Shown here: in pieces, positions 1 to 8,221 of the stretch
Layout of the letters: each line of letters starts with the position of its first letter
How positions within the stretch are numbered: the stretch's first letter is position 1
DNA from: Gemmatimonas sp.
GTDB lineage: Bacteria; Gemmatimonadota; Gemmatimonadetes; Gemmatimonadales; Gemmatimonadaceae
Assembly (NCBI GenBank): GCA_011390885.1
Contig: JAABRO010000062.1
Span: 1 to 64,000, forward strand
Direction: 5' to 3'
DNA length: 64,000 nucleotides
Program-made: the position numbers and the translations under genes
Notes under the pieces: model-generated
The model's database searches: none
What the model was told of the DNA's origin: nothing
Seen by the model: the letters and a program-made list of their open reading frames with translations, nothing else

Positions 1-1
1 G

Positions 2-271
2 CTCGAGTACCGACGCGCCCCCGACCTGCCGTTCGAACGTCGCGCGCTCGACGCCACCGTACGCACACTCGCCATCGAGTTCCAGGACGTGCGGTCGCGT
101 CGCTGGATTGCCGCACCCGACGCAGATACGGTTCGTGCGGTGGCGGTCCGGCTGCGCCTGCCGTACGATGCGACGCTCGATGCGAGGCTGGCCGCCCTGC
201 CGATCACCTTCAGCATGGTGCGCGACGAAACCGGCACGCTCGGATCCTCGGACGCGGACGGTGCGCGATGA
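2..271 (+). CDS. Type II secretion minor pseudopilin, C-terminal part (GspJ-like)
   Basis: The 5' end lies outside the window. The visible reading frame is open from base 2 and ends at the TGA of 269-271, which overlaps the ATG of the next gene (ATGA). The roughly 89 visible residues look like the globular end of a pseudopilin: short beta-strand-like stretches such as AVAVRLRLP and ITFSMVRDE. No lone motif identifies it. The assignment rests on position: in type II secretion operons the gene immediately before gspK is normally gspJ. It could also be another minor pseudopilin (GspI or GspH). An internal ATG at 89 is in frame but is not the start, because coding continues upstream of it. Confidence 0.6.
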   Translation, partial: LEYRRAPDLPFERRALDATVRTLAIEFQDVRSRRWIAAPDADTVRAVAVRLRLPYDATLDARLAALPITFSMVRDETGTLGSSDADGAR

Positions 272-1242
272 CCCGCGCCGGCCACCACTCGCGCCGCGGC
301 GTTGCGCTGCTGGCCGCGCTCTGGCTCGTGGTGCTCATCACCACCGTGGGGACCAGCCTGGCCGTGGCCGCGTCCGAGCATCGTGCCGTCGGTCTCTCGA
401 CGGCCGATCGGGCGCGCGACCAGGCGGTGCTGCGAGGCGCGCTGGCCACGCTGCAGGCACGACTCGAGGCGCAGCTGCGGGACGATGGGCGTCGCGCCGC
501 CCTGCCACAACGCGTGACCGATCCGTGGCGCGACCTGCCACAGGGCGCAGCCATCGAGCTGGTGGTGGGCGAGGTGCCCGTCGAGATGGCGTTCCTGGAT
601 CTCGGCACGGTGCGCAATCTCAACCTCGCCAGCGAACTCGAACTCACGCGCCTGTTCGCCCACGCGCTGCGCGACGCTGCGACCGCGCAGCGGATCGCGC
701 AGGCCGTGCTCGACTGGCGTGATCCCGATGACCTGCCGCGCGCCGCGGGCGGTGAACGGGAGGCATACCGTGCGGCCGGGCGCGTGATCCTGCCGGCGAA
801 CGCCCCGTTCGAATCGGTGGCGACACTGCGGCACGTGCTCGGTGTCACGCCCGGGCTCGCCGACGCGGTGCGTCCCTTCCTCGCCACGCGCGGCCAGGTG
901 CAGCGCGTGAACCTGAACGCGGCGCCCGAAGCCGTGCTGCGCACGCTGCCCGGACTCACCGAGCCGGTGCTGCGCCGGCTGCTCGCGCTGCGCGCGGCGG
1001 GTCGGCGTGTGGAGTCGATCCCCGGCCTGCTGGTCGCTGCGGGCGCCGCCAATCGTTCGGGCAGCGCCGGTGCCGAGGCGCAGCTGCTGCGGTCGTTGCG
1101 GGAGACCACCACGCTGGAAACCACCGACCTGCTCGTGACGCTGCGCGTGCGCGCGAACGGGCCTGGCCCCGCCGCGCAACTCTCGGCCGTGCTGCAGCGG
1201 GATGCAGGCGGCCTCGTGCGAGTGTCGGAGCGACAGTGGTGA
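268..1242 (+). CDS. gspK: Type II secretion minor pseudopilin GspK
   Basis: 324 residues. GspK sits with GspI and GspJ at the tip of the type II secretion pseudopilus in the periplasm. The N-terminus is a short basic leader with RRG followed by a hydrophobic helix (about residues 11-32), the class III prepilin pattern. Glu5 of the mature protein is absent, as is usual in GspK. The body has the expected large alpha domain and, near residue 214, a helix-hairpin-helix-like stretch (NLNAAPEAVLRTLPGL) typical of this family. The start ATG overlaps the stop of the preceding pseudopilin gene, and the end overlaps the start of gspL, so the genes are translationally coupled. Family assignment is secure; what the system secretes is not visible here. 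Confidence 0.88.
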   Translation: MTRAGHHSRRGVALLAALWLVVLITTVGTSLAVAASEHRAVGLSTADRARDQAVLRGALATLQARLEAQLRDDGRRAALPQRVTDPWRDLPQGAAIELVVGEVPVEMAFLDLGTVRNLNLASELELTRLFAHALRDAATAQRIAQAVLDWRDPDDLPRAAGGEREAYRAAGRVILPANAPFESVATLRHVLGVTPGLADAVRPFLATRGQVQRVNLNAAPEAVLRTLPGLTEPVLRRLLALRAAGRRVESIPGLLVAAGAANRSGSAGAEAQLLRSLRETTTLETTDLLVTLRVRANGPGPAAQLSAVLQRDAGGLVRVSERQW

Positions 1243-2573
1243 CGCACCTTCGGGTCTCGAGCGAGTTCTCGATCGCGCTGCTGCTCTCGGCGCAGCGCTG
1301 CACACTCGCGTTCCAGGATCGGCAGTCCACCCTGCAGCTCCGCTCGCGCGAACTGCAGCCCATGCGCGAGGACGGCACATGGCCCGCGTTGCGCGAGGCC
1401 GTGCAGGAGCTCCTGCGTGATTGGCACGACGTGTTCGGGAACCGCCCGCGATCGTTCTGCATCGGGCTGGAGCAGGGCCTCGCCGAGACGCGGCAGGTCA
1501 TGCTGCCGCCGGTGAGCGACGACGACGCGCGGCGCCTGCTGGAACGCAACGCCTCGCGCTACTTCCTCTCGGCGCGCGAGCCCGTGACGGTCTCGGTCGC
1601 GGCGGCCCATCCCGTCGCCGAGGCGGCGCAGCGCGCGCGCATCGCCTGTGCCGTACCCACGCGCGTCCTGCGGGCGGTGCTCGAGGCCGTGCGCAGCGAC
1701 GGATCGCGCGTGTACTGGATCGGTCCGTCGTGGTCGGTGCTTGGACTATGGCTGTACGGCCGCACCACCCAGCCGGCCCGCCTGCTGGACCTCGGCGAGA
1801 CGGCCACGCTCGTGACATGGCACGATGGCCAGCCGCACAGCCTGCGCCGATTCGCGCGCGGTCCCGAGGCGCTCGAACCGTTGCTCGAAGCGCTGCGGTC
1901 GGGGGAAGGCGTCGTCACCGTGCTCGGCGACACGGCCGATGAAGCGAACCTGGTGCAGACGCTCGCCCTCCACGACATGCCCGTGCACTCATCGGGGCCG
2001 ACGCCGGCCGATGTCACGCGCGACGCGCGCCTGCTGCGCTTCCTGCTCGGGGCACACGTCGTCGCGGCGCCGCCACTCGCCCTGCCGCAGTCCGTCGCGC
2101 CGTCGGTGCGTGGCTCGCGGCGCGGACCTCGAATCGCGAAGGCCGCGCTGCTCACGCTTGCCCTCGTGCTGCTCGCGGGCTGGCTCTACCGTCGGCATCT
2201 CGATAGCACGCTCGCGCAGCTGCAGGCGGAGCGGCAGGCGCTGCACGCCGAAACGCCGATGCGGTCCGCCCCGGACACGTTCACCACGCGTGCACAGTGG
2301 CTCGAATCGCTGCAGGCCGGCCCCCACTGGTCCGCCGTGCTCGCCACACTCGGTGCGCACCTCTCGCCCCCGACGCACCTGCTGCGCGTGCGGGCGCAGG
2401 CCGACACGCTCGAACTCGAGGGGCGGACCACCGACCTCGCGGGTGCGTTCGCCGCCCTCGACACGGCTCCCGGCCTGCGCGACCTGCGGGCGATCGGACC
2501 GGTGCGTCGCGACGCAGCGGACGCGGCCACCGACGAGGTTCGCTTCCGATTCGAGGGGCGATGGACACCGTGA
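1236..2573 (+). CDS. gspL: Type II secretion inner-membrane platform protein GspL-like
   Basis: 445 residues with a GTG start that overlaps the end of gspK; a second GTG one codon later is equally possible. Residues 1-290 resemble the cytoplasmic actin-like fold of GspL/PilM. A basic stretch and one membrane helix follow at about 301-318 (ALLTLALVLLAGWLYRR). A periplasmic ferredoxin-like portion completes the protein (about 330-445). GspL couples the ATPase GspE to the pseudopilus platform and pairs with GspM, which is encoded next. The 3' end overlaps the ATG of the GspM-like gene by 13 bases. Sequence divergence from proteobacterial GspL is clearly high, so the call leans on topology and gene order as well as fold-like features. 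Confidence 0.75.
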   Translation: MVTHLRVSSEFSIALLLSAQRCTLAFQDRQSTLQLRSRELQPMREDGTWPALREAVQELLRDWHDVFGNRPRSFCIGLEQGLAETRQVMLPPVSDDDARRLLERNASRYFLSAREPVTVSVAAAHPVAEAAQRARIACAVPTRVLRAVLEAVRSDGSRVYWIGPSWSVLGLWLYGRTTQPARLLDLGETATLVTWHDGQPHSLRRFARGPEALEPLLEALRSGEGVVTVLGDTADEANLVQTLALHDMPVHSSGPTPADVTRDARLLRFLLGAHVVAAPPLALPQSVAPSVRGSRRGPRIAKAALLTLALVLLAGWLYRRHLDSTLAQLQAERQALHAETPMRSAPDTFTTRAQWLESLQAGPHWSAVLATLGAHLSPPTHLLRVRAQADTLELEGRTTDLAGAFAALDTAPGLRDLRAIGPVRRDAADAATDEVRFRFEGRWTP

Positions 2574-3544
2574 CGGCCACGGCCACCCCGAGTGCGCTGT
2601 CGGCGCGCGATCGCCGCGCGTTGCGCGTGGGCGCGTGGGTCGGCCTGCCCGTGCTCGCGTGGTCGCTGCTGGTGCGCCCGATGCTGGCGACGATCGAACT
2701 GCAGCGCGATCGCGTGGCGGCCGAGCGCGCCGTGCTCGCGGCGGAACGCGCGGCCCTCGCCGGCTCCGGTGCAACCGGTCCCACCATTGCCGAAGACCGC
2801 CTGTTCGCGGGCCGCGATGCGGTGGTGGCCAGCGCGGAATTCGCGGCGTGGCTTGGCGAGGTGACGCGCACGCACGACCTCGCGCTCGAAGACGTGTCGA
2901 CACGCCCGGTCACCCGTGAGGTGGCCGGATTGCGCACACTGCGCGCGGACCTCGCCGCCGAGGGCGACCTCGAGGGGATGCTGCGCTTCCTCGCCACACT
3001 GGAGGGAGGCCGTCGCCTGGTGCGCATCGACGCCTTCGAGCTGCAGCCGCACCCCGACGGCGTGCGAGCGGACGGCACCGAGCCGCTCATCGTGCGCGCG
3101 TCGCTGTCGGCCTTTGCGCCGGAGGAGGGCCCGACGGAGGGTCTCGCACCAGCGCTCGCGCCGGATGCCCTCGACGCGCATCGTGATGCCGCCCGTGCGA
3201 CGGCGACGGCGAACCTGCCCGCAGCCGTGCGCGCCAATGTGCTCTCGCCTTCGCGATCTGCGCCGACCGCGCGCTACCGGCTGGCCCGGTCGACCGACGA
3301 GGTCGCGTCGGACGACTTGTTCCCGGGAGAGGCCCCGGCGATTCCCGTCGTGCTCGGCACCGCGGCGGGCGGCGGTGGCGCGGGCTTTGCCATGGCACGA
3401 CTCGGCGAGGTCGGTGCCGCGCAGGTCGTGCGCGCCGGCGACCGGCTGGGTTCATGGACCGTGGTTTCCATTGCGCGTGGACGCGTCGTGTTTCGCGATG
3501 CCGACGGCGCGCGCGTCACCATCGACGCGCCGTCCCCCCCCTGA
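2561..3544 (+). CDS. GspM/PilO-like protein with a C-terminal GspC/PilP-like domain
   Basis: 327 residues. I chose the ATG at 2561: AGGGGCG lies just before it and it overlaps the gspL stop, whereas the same frame open further upstream runs through gspL. The protein has a short cytoplasmic N-terminus, one membrane helix (about 22-40), a coiled-coil-like stretch (46-70) and a PilO/GspM-type periplasmic ferredoxin-like domain (to about 200). An Ala/Pro linker follows. The last 65 residues (VVLGTAAGGGGAGFAMARLG, then a GDRLGSWTVVSI stretch) resemble the homology-region domain of GspC/PilP. That domain contacts the N0 domain of the secretin encoded immediately downstream. A single protein may therefore cover both GspM and GspC roles. 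The fusion reading is inference. Confidence 0.68.
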   Translation: MDTVTATATPSALSARDRRALRVGAWVGLPVLAWSLLVRPMLATIELQRDRVAAERAVLAAERAALAGSGATGPTIAEDRLFAGRDAVVASAEFAAWLGEVTRTHDLALEDVSTRPVTREVAGLRTLRADLAAEGDLEGMLRFLATLEGGRRLVRIDAFELQPHPDGVRADGTEPLIVRASLSAFAPEEGPTEGLAPALAPDALDAHRDAARATATANLPAAVRANVLSPSRSAPTARYRLARSTDEVASDDLFPGEAPAIPVVLGTAAGGGGAGFAMARLGEVGAAQVVRAGDRLGSWTVVSIARGRVVFRDADGARVTIDAPSPP

Positions 3545-3556
3545 CGGAGTGATGCC

Positions 3557-5215
3557 GTGATCTTCGCTTGCCCTTCCCCGCGGCGACGGCGCCGTCGTAC
3601 CGCGCTGGCCGTCGCGCACGCGCACGCGCTCGCGCTCGTACTCTGTCTCGCACCGCTTGCCAGTGCGGTGGCGCAGCGCGCCGGTGCCGTACGCGACACC
3701 GGACCCGCGCGCCGCGCGCCCGACGGCCTCCTGCTCGACTTCGTGGAGCAGGACGTGTCCGTGGTCCTGCGCGCGATCGCCGAAGCCGGTGGCCTGAGTG
3801 TGACGCTCAGCAACGTGCCGAGTGCGCAGGTCACGCTGCGCCTGCAGCAACCGCTCACGCGCGAATCTGCGCTGGAGGCGCTGCGCGCCGTGGCCGAGGG
3901 GCATGGCATCACGGTGAGCGAGGGTGCGACCGTGATCCGGCTCGCCGGTCCGCCGCGCACACCGGCGGTCACACGAACCGCCGAGCGCACGCTCAACCTC
4001 TACACGCTCCGCCTGCGCCACACCACGGCGGCGGCACTGGCCCCGCTGCTCATGAACGTGCTCACCGGATCGGGCAGCGTGTCCGTGTCGCGACCGGGCA
4101 CGACGCCATTGGGCGGCATCCAGTCCATGCAGCGGGGCCCGGGCGGCATCGCGCCGTCGGTGCCCGCGGGCCTGAGCCCCAACGCGCCCGAGGAGATCCG
4201 CAACGAACTCGGCGCGCTGCTCGGGCAGCGGCTGTCGTCAGGCAGCGGCAGCGGCGCGTTCGCCGACACGCGCATCGTGCCGGACGACGCGACGAACTCC
4301 CTGCTGGTGCGCGCCACGGAGGAGGACTTCGCCGCCGTGACGCAGCTCGTGCAGGCGCTCGACCTGCGGCCGCTGCAGGTCCTCATCGAGGTCACCATCG
4401 CGCAGGTGGAGCGCAGCGGCGACCTGTCGCTGGGCGTCTCGGGCACGGCCACGCGACGCGAGGGCGCCAATGCCGGGGACACGCTGGGCCGCCTGCCGGC
4501 CGCCGGCACGGCGCGTGACTTCGTGGCCATGATCACCGGCGGACGCGGCACCGTGGACTTCGACCTCGCGATCAACGCCCTGCAGACGCGCGGCAATGTG
4601 AAGCTGCTGGCGCTCCCGGTGCTCATCGCCCAGAACAATCGCGAGGCCACCCTCAACGTGGGCTCCAGCGTGCCGTTCGTGCAGGTGTCGCAGCAGGGCG
4701 GCTTCGATCCGCTCGCGCGCGTGCAGACGGTGCAGTACCTGCCCGTCGGCAAGCAGCTCACGATCACGCCCACCATCAACGTCGATGGCTACGTGAACAT
4801 GGCCGTGGTGCAGACCAACGACGACGTCACGAGCAACCTCCTGTTCGACGCGCCCATCATCAACCAGCGCCAGGCCCAGACGTCGGTGTTCGTGCGCGAT
4901 GGCCAGACCACCGTGATCGGTGGGCTCTCCGACCAGACCGAGGAGGAGTCGACCGCGGGCGTGCCGTTCCTCAGCCGGTTGCCACTCATCGGCTGGCTGT
5001 TCGGGAACACGCGCCGGAGCACACGCACCACGGAGCTCTTCCTCTTTCTCACGCCGCACATCGTGTCGAGCGACGAGGACATCGACCGGCTGCGCGAATC
5101 GGTGCGCGATGGGAGCGCGTTGCTGCGCGGCGTGCCGGTGGAAGGACGGATCGGCGGGCGGCCGGACACGCTGCCTCCGCCCGCGCGCCCCGACACCGCG
5201 GGAGCGGCGCAGTGA
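3557..5215 (+). CDS. gspD: Type II secretion outer-membrane secretin GspD
   Basis: 552 residues with a GTG start; GGAG lies eight bases before it. A basic N-terminus and hydrophobic segment (about 13-38) form a signal peptide. An N0/STN-type domain follows (about 57-130), then N-domains with the NSLLVRATEEDFAAV repeat typical of secretin modules (about 245-300). The beta-barrel secretin domain (about 345-505) contains VPFVQVSQQGGF, the TDDAP-like region and the signature QTTVIGGL, VPFLSRLPLIGWLFG and ELFLFLTPHIV. Secretins multimerise as the outer-membrane gate through which folded substrates leave the periplasm. It is shorter than the typical 650-700 residue GspD, so it probably has fewer N1-type repeats. 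It lies between its periplasmic partner and the ATPase. Confidence 0.93.
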   Translation: MIFACPSPRRRRRRTALAVAHAHALALVLCLAPLASAVAQRAGAVRDTGPARRAPDGLLLDFVEQDVSVVLRAIAEAGGLSVTLSNVPSAQVTLRLQQPLTRESALEALRAVAEGHGITVSEGATVIRLAGPPRTPAVTRTAERTLNLYTLRLRHTTAAALAPLLMNVLTGSGSVSVSRPGTTPLGGIQSMQRGPGGIAPSVPAGLSPNAPEEIRNELGALLGQRLSSGSGSGAFADTRIVPDDATNSLLVRATEEDFAAVTQLVQALDLRPLQVLIEVTIAQVERSGDLSLGVSGTATRREGANAGDTLGRLPAAGTARDFVAMITGGRGTVDFDLAINALQTRGNVKLLALPVLIAQNNREATLNVGSSVPFVQVSQQGGFDPLARVQTVQYLPVGKQLTITPTINVDGYVNMAVVQTNDDVTSNLLFDAPIINQRQAQTSVFVRDGQTTVIGGLSDQTEEESTAGVPFLSRLPLIGWLFGNTRRSTRTTELFLFLTPHIVSSDEDIDRLRESVRDGSALLRGVPVEGRIGGRPDTLPPPARPDTAGAAQ

Positions 5216-5264
5216 TCGTCGCGGGTGGCATGACGGCGTTCGTCGCATCCGACGCGAGGCGCGC

Positions 5265-6773
5265 GTGACGGCCCCGAGGATTGCCCCGGTGGATCTGGCC
5301 GACGCCGAACGGCTGTCCGAGGCGTTCAGCGCGGGATGGCTCGAGCAGCACGGCGTGCTCCCGCTCGCCCGCGATGTACGCGGGCTGGTCGTGGGCTCGT
5401 GGCACGCACACCCCGAGCCCCTCGTGCTCGACGAGCTGCGACTCGCCCTGGGCGGGCCGCTGGTGCTGCAGCTGGTGCCGGAAGGCGCGTTGCGCGCGAC
5501 CATTCGCCGCCTGTACTCCACCGCCGGCAGCACGGCGCAAGGCGTGATCGCCGACCTGGCCGCCGCGCGCGCCGCGGGCGGCACGAACGGCAGCGGTGGC
5601 ACCGGGCTGGTCACGGGCGCCCTGCCACTCGACGACCTCGTGCATCTCGCCAACGAGGCGCCGGTGGTGCGACTGGTGAACCTGCTCGTGCTCGAGGCCC
5701 TCGATGCGCGCGCCAGCGACGTACACCTCGAGGCCTTCAGCGACGGATTGCAGGTGCGCTATCGGGTGGACGGCGTGCTGCAACCCGCACCGTCACCGCC
5801 CGCATCGCTGGCCACCGCGATCATCAGTCGCATCAAGATCATGGCCGACCTGGACATCGCCGAGCGTCGGCTGCCGCAGGATGGCCGCATTCGCCTGCAG
5901 CTGCAGGATCGCGAGGTGGATGTGCGCGTGGCCACTGCCCCCACGCTGCATGGGGAGAGCGTGGTGCTGCGCCTGCTGGACCGCGAGCGCGGACGCCGCG
6001 CGCTCGACACGATGGGCATGGACCCGGATACCCTCGCCCGCTTTCGCGCGGTCATCGCGCGCCCGTTCGGCATCGTGCTGGTGACCGGACCCACCGGCTC
6101 CGGCAAGACGACCACTTTGTACGCCGCGGTCGAGGCGCTGCGCACCGGGCGCGAGAAGATCCTCACCGTGGAGGACCCGGTGGAGTACGAGTTGCCGGGC
6201 GTGCCACAGGTGCCGGTGCACGAGAAGGTCGGCCTCACCTTTGCGGCGGCGCTGCGCGCGCTGCTGCGCCAGGATCCCGACATCCTGCTCGTGGGCGAGA
6301 TCCGGGACCCCGAGACGGCGCAGGTGGCCACGCAGGCGGCACTCACCGGTCACCTCGTGCTCAGCACGCTGCACACCAACGATGCGCCCGGTGCGATCAC
6401 GCGCCTGCTCGACCTGGGGGTGCCTCCCTACCTCGTGGCCGGCACGCTCGAAGCCGTGCTCGCGCAGCGGCTCGTGCGCGTGCTGTGCGAGCGCTGCAAG
6501 GAGCCGGAGACGGAGCGGCCCGATGGCCCGGCGTACCGCGCGGTGGGCTGCGCGCAGTGCCGCGGCACCGGCTATCGCGGGCGGCAGGGCGTGTTCGAAC
6601 TGCTGGTCATGGACGACACGTTGCGCGCGCTCCTGCAGCAGCGCGCGAGCGCCGACCAGCTGCGCGCCGCCGCACTCGCGGCGGGCATGCGTCCGCTGCG
6701 CGACGATGCGCAGCGCCTCGTGCGCGAGGGGATCACGTCGCGCGAGGAGGCGCTGCGCGTGACGCCACGCTGA
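5265..6773 (+). CDS. gspE: Type II secretion ATPase GspE (PulE/PilB family)
   Basis: 502 residues from a GTG at 5265, preceded by GCGAGG; the frame is open upstream into gspD but that part has no family match. An N1E-like N-terminal domain occupies about 1-110. The catalytic half has Walker A GPTGSGKTT (about 274-282), the Asp box (VEDPVEY), Walker B ILLVGEIRD (about 339-347) and the His box (TLHTNDAPGA). A zinc-binding four-cysteine element follows (CERC near 408, CAQC near 429), a hallmark of GspE/PilB and not of PilT. The hexameric ATPase powers pseudopilus assembly through GspL and GspF at the cytoplasmic face. No gspF is visible downstream; it must lie elsewhere, perhaps upstream of the window. 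Confidence 0.94.
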   Translation: MTAPRIAPVDLADAERLSEAFSAGWLEQHGVLPLARDVRGLVVGSWHAHPEPLVLDELRLALGGPLVLQLVPEGALRATIRRLYSTAGSTAQGVIADLAAARAAGGTNGSGGTGLVTGALPLDDLVHLANEAPVVRLVNLLVLEALDARASDVHLEAFSDGLQVRYRVDGVLQPAPSPPASLATAIISRIKIMADLDIAERRLPQDGRIRLQLQDREVDVRVATAPTLHGESVVLRLLDRERGRRALDTMGMDPDTLARFRAVIARPFGIVLVTGPTGSGKTTTLYAAVEALRTGREKILTVEDPVEYELPGVPQVPVHEKVGLTFAAALRALLRQDPDILLVGEIRDPETAQVATQAALTGHLVLSTLHTNDAPGAITRLLDLGVPPYLVAGTLEAVLAQRLVRVLCERCKEPETERPDGPAYRAVGCAQCRGTGYRGRQGVFELLVMDDTLRALLQQRASADQLRAAALAAGMRPLRDDAQRLVREGITSREEALRVTPR

Positions 6774-6800
6774 CAGGCCGGCGCGACCCGTCGCCGCTCG

Positions 6801-8210
6801 CTACGGTACGAGCCCCTCGCTCCGGATCAGGTACCACTGCTCCTGCCGCGGCCGGAAGAAGCGATACCCCTCGCTCGTCAGGTACGCGTCGTCCTCGAAC
6901 ATCACGAACACCTTCTTGCCGCCCCACTCGGGGATCTCGGTGGCCGTGTTCAGCTCGATGGAGATGTAGCTGTCCGGGCGCAGCCGCCCGCTCAGCCCCG
7001 TGGTGTCGCTGCGCAGTCCGCTGCGGAAGTCGATGCTCGTGCCCAGGCCGTGCCCCTGCGCACCGATCGGGTGCGAGTAGATCATGGCTTCGATGCCACG
7101 CTCGCGCATCTCGGCCATGGTGGCGTTGAACACCGTGCCGGCCGTGAGCCCCGGCCGCGCGTGGCGCCGCATGAGCGCGTCCTGCAGCGTGTTGCTGTTG
7201 GCCATCGCGCGCTTGAGTCCCGCCGGCGCGTCCGTCTCGCCCGGCTTCAGCACGTAGGCCATCTTCTGCCAGTCGGTGTCGAAGCCCATGTACGTGATGC
7301 CGAAGTCGATGTGCACCACGTCGCCCGGCAGGATCACCGTGGCCTCCGGCGCGACGGCGAGGAAGCCGCGCGACGTGGCAATGTCACCGCTCGCGCGCTG
7401 CACGCGCAGGTCGGGCTGGAACCAGGTGCGCACCCCAGCACCCCAGAGCATGTCGTAGAGCGCGTTCCGCACGTCGCCCACGGTGGTGCGACCGGGCGTG
7501 ATCACGTCGCTCGAGAGCGCGCGCTTCACGATCGCCTCGGTCACCTGCACGGCCGTGGTGTAGTGCGGCATCTCCTCGGGCAGGCGCGTGTCGAGGTACT
7601 CCTCGATGAGCTCGCCGGCCGGCACGAACGTCTTCTCCGCCTCCTCGCCCAGCGTCTCGGCGATGAAGCGGTACGCGTCCCAGCCGAGTGCGCGCGTCTG
7701 GCCGCGTCGTCCGCGAATGCCGAGTCCGATGGTGGCCGGCTTGTAGCGCACGTGGATCTCGCGCAGCGCCTGCGCCGGCGGGCGCGGCTCGTCGCTGGGC
7801 GCGTCGAAGAACTTGGTGAGCGTCTCCTCGGTGTACCCGGTGATCGCGAACTTGCGCAGCCCCTCGGCGCCGCCGTCCACGAACACGAAGAGGTCACGGT
7901 TGCCAGTGTACGGACGCGGCGGGGCGATGTACTGCACCACGGGGTCGTCGTGGAACTCCTCGTTCACCACGATCCACATGCCGATGCCGTGCCGCCGCAT
8001 CATGGGGAGCAGCAGCTCGTGGCGCTTGCGCAGCCACGATTCCCGCACGCGGATCTGTTCGGCCCACGGCAGCAGCCGATCGGCCTCGGGCACCCGATGC
8101 GCGGGGCGCACCTCGGACACCGACGCGATCGACACGGCCGCCTGCGCGGACAGCGCCGCCGGCGCCGCGCCCGCCGCCACGAGGGCCGCGAGCGCGAGGC
8201 GCGAGGACAT
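6801..8210 (-). CDS. Exported M24 family metallopeptidase (Xaa-Pro aminopeptidase-like)
   Basis: 469 residues. The start ATG at 8210 gives a clear Sec signal peptide ([23 protein letters not shown]). The N-terminal creatinase-like domain spans about 40-210 and the C-terminal pita-bread domain spans about 230-460. The usual dimetal ligands are visible in order: Asp in VVHIDFG, Asp in GFDTDW, His in GAQGHGLG, Glu in [13 protein letters not shown] and Glu in FVMFEDDA. Members cleave the N-terminal residue ahead of proline or act on related substrates, and this copy would act in the periplasm or outside the cell. The start lies 11 bases after the stop of the DPP-IV-like gene, so the two are co-transcribed. 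Together they suit stepwise degradation of proline-containing peptides. Confidence 0.88.
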   Translation of the reverse strand: MSSRLALAALVAAGAAPAALSAQAAVSIASVSEVRPAHRVPEADRLLPWAEQIRVRESWLRKRHELLLPMMRRHGIGMWIVVNEEFHDDPVVQYIAPPRPYTGNRDLFVFVDGGAEGLRKFAITGYTEETLTKFFDAPSDEPRPPAQALREIHVRYKPATIGLGIRGRRGQTRALGWDAYRFIAETLGEEAEKTFVPAGELIEEYLDTRLPEEMPHYTTAVQVTEAIVKRALSSDVITPGRTTVGDVRNALYDMLWGAGVRTWFQPDLRVQRASGDIATSRGFLAVAPEATVILPGDVVHIDFGITYMGFDTDWQKMAYVLKPGETDAPAGLKRAMANSNTLQDALMRRHARPGLTAGTVFNATMAEMRERGIEAMIYSHPIGAQGHGLGTSIDFRSGLRSDTTGLSGRLRPDSYISIELNTATEIPEWGGKKVFVMFEDDAYLTSEGYRFFRPRQEQWYLIRSEGLVP

Positions 8211-8221
8211 CACGCGCGCCG

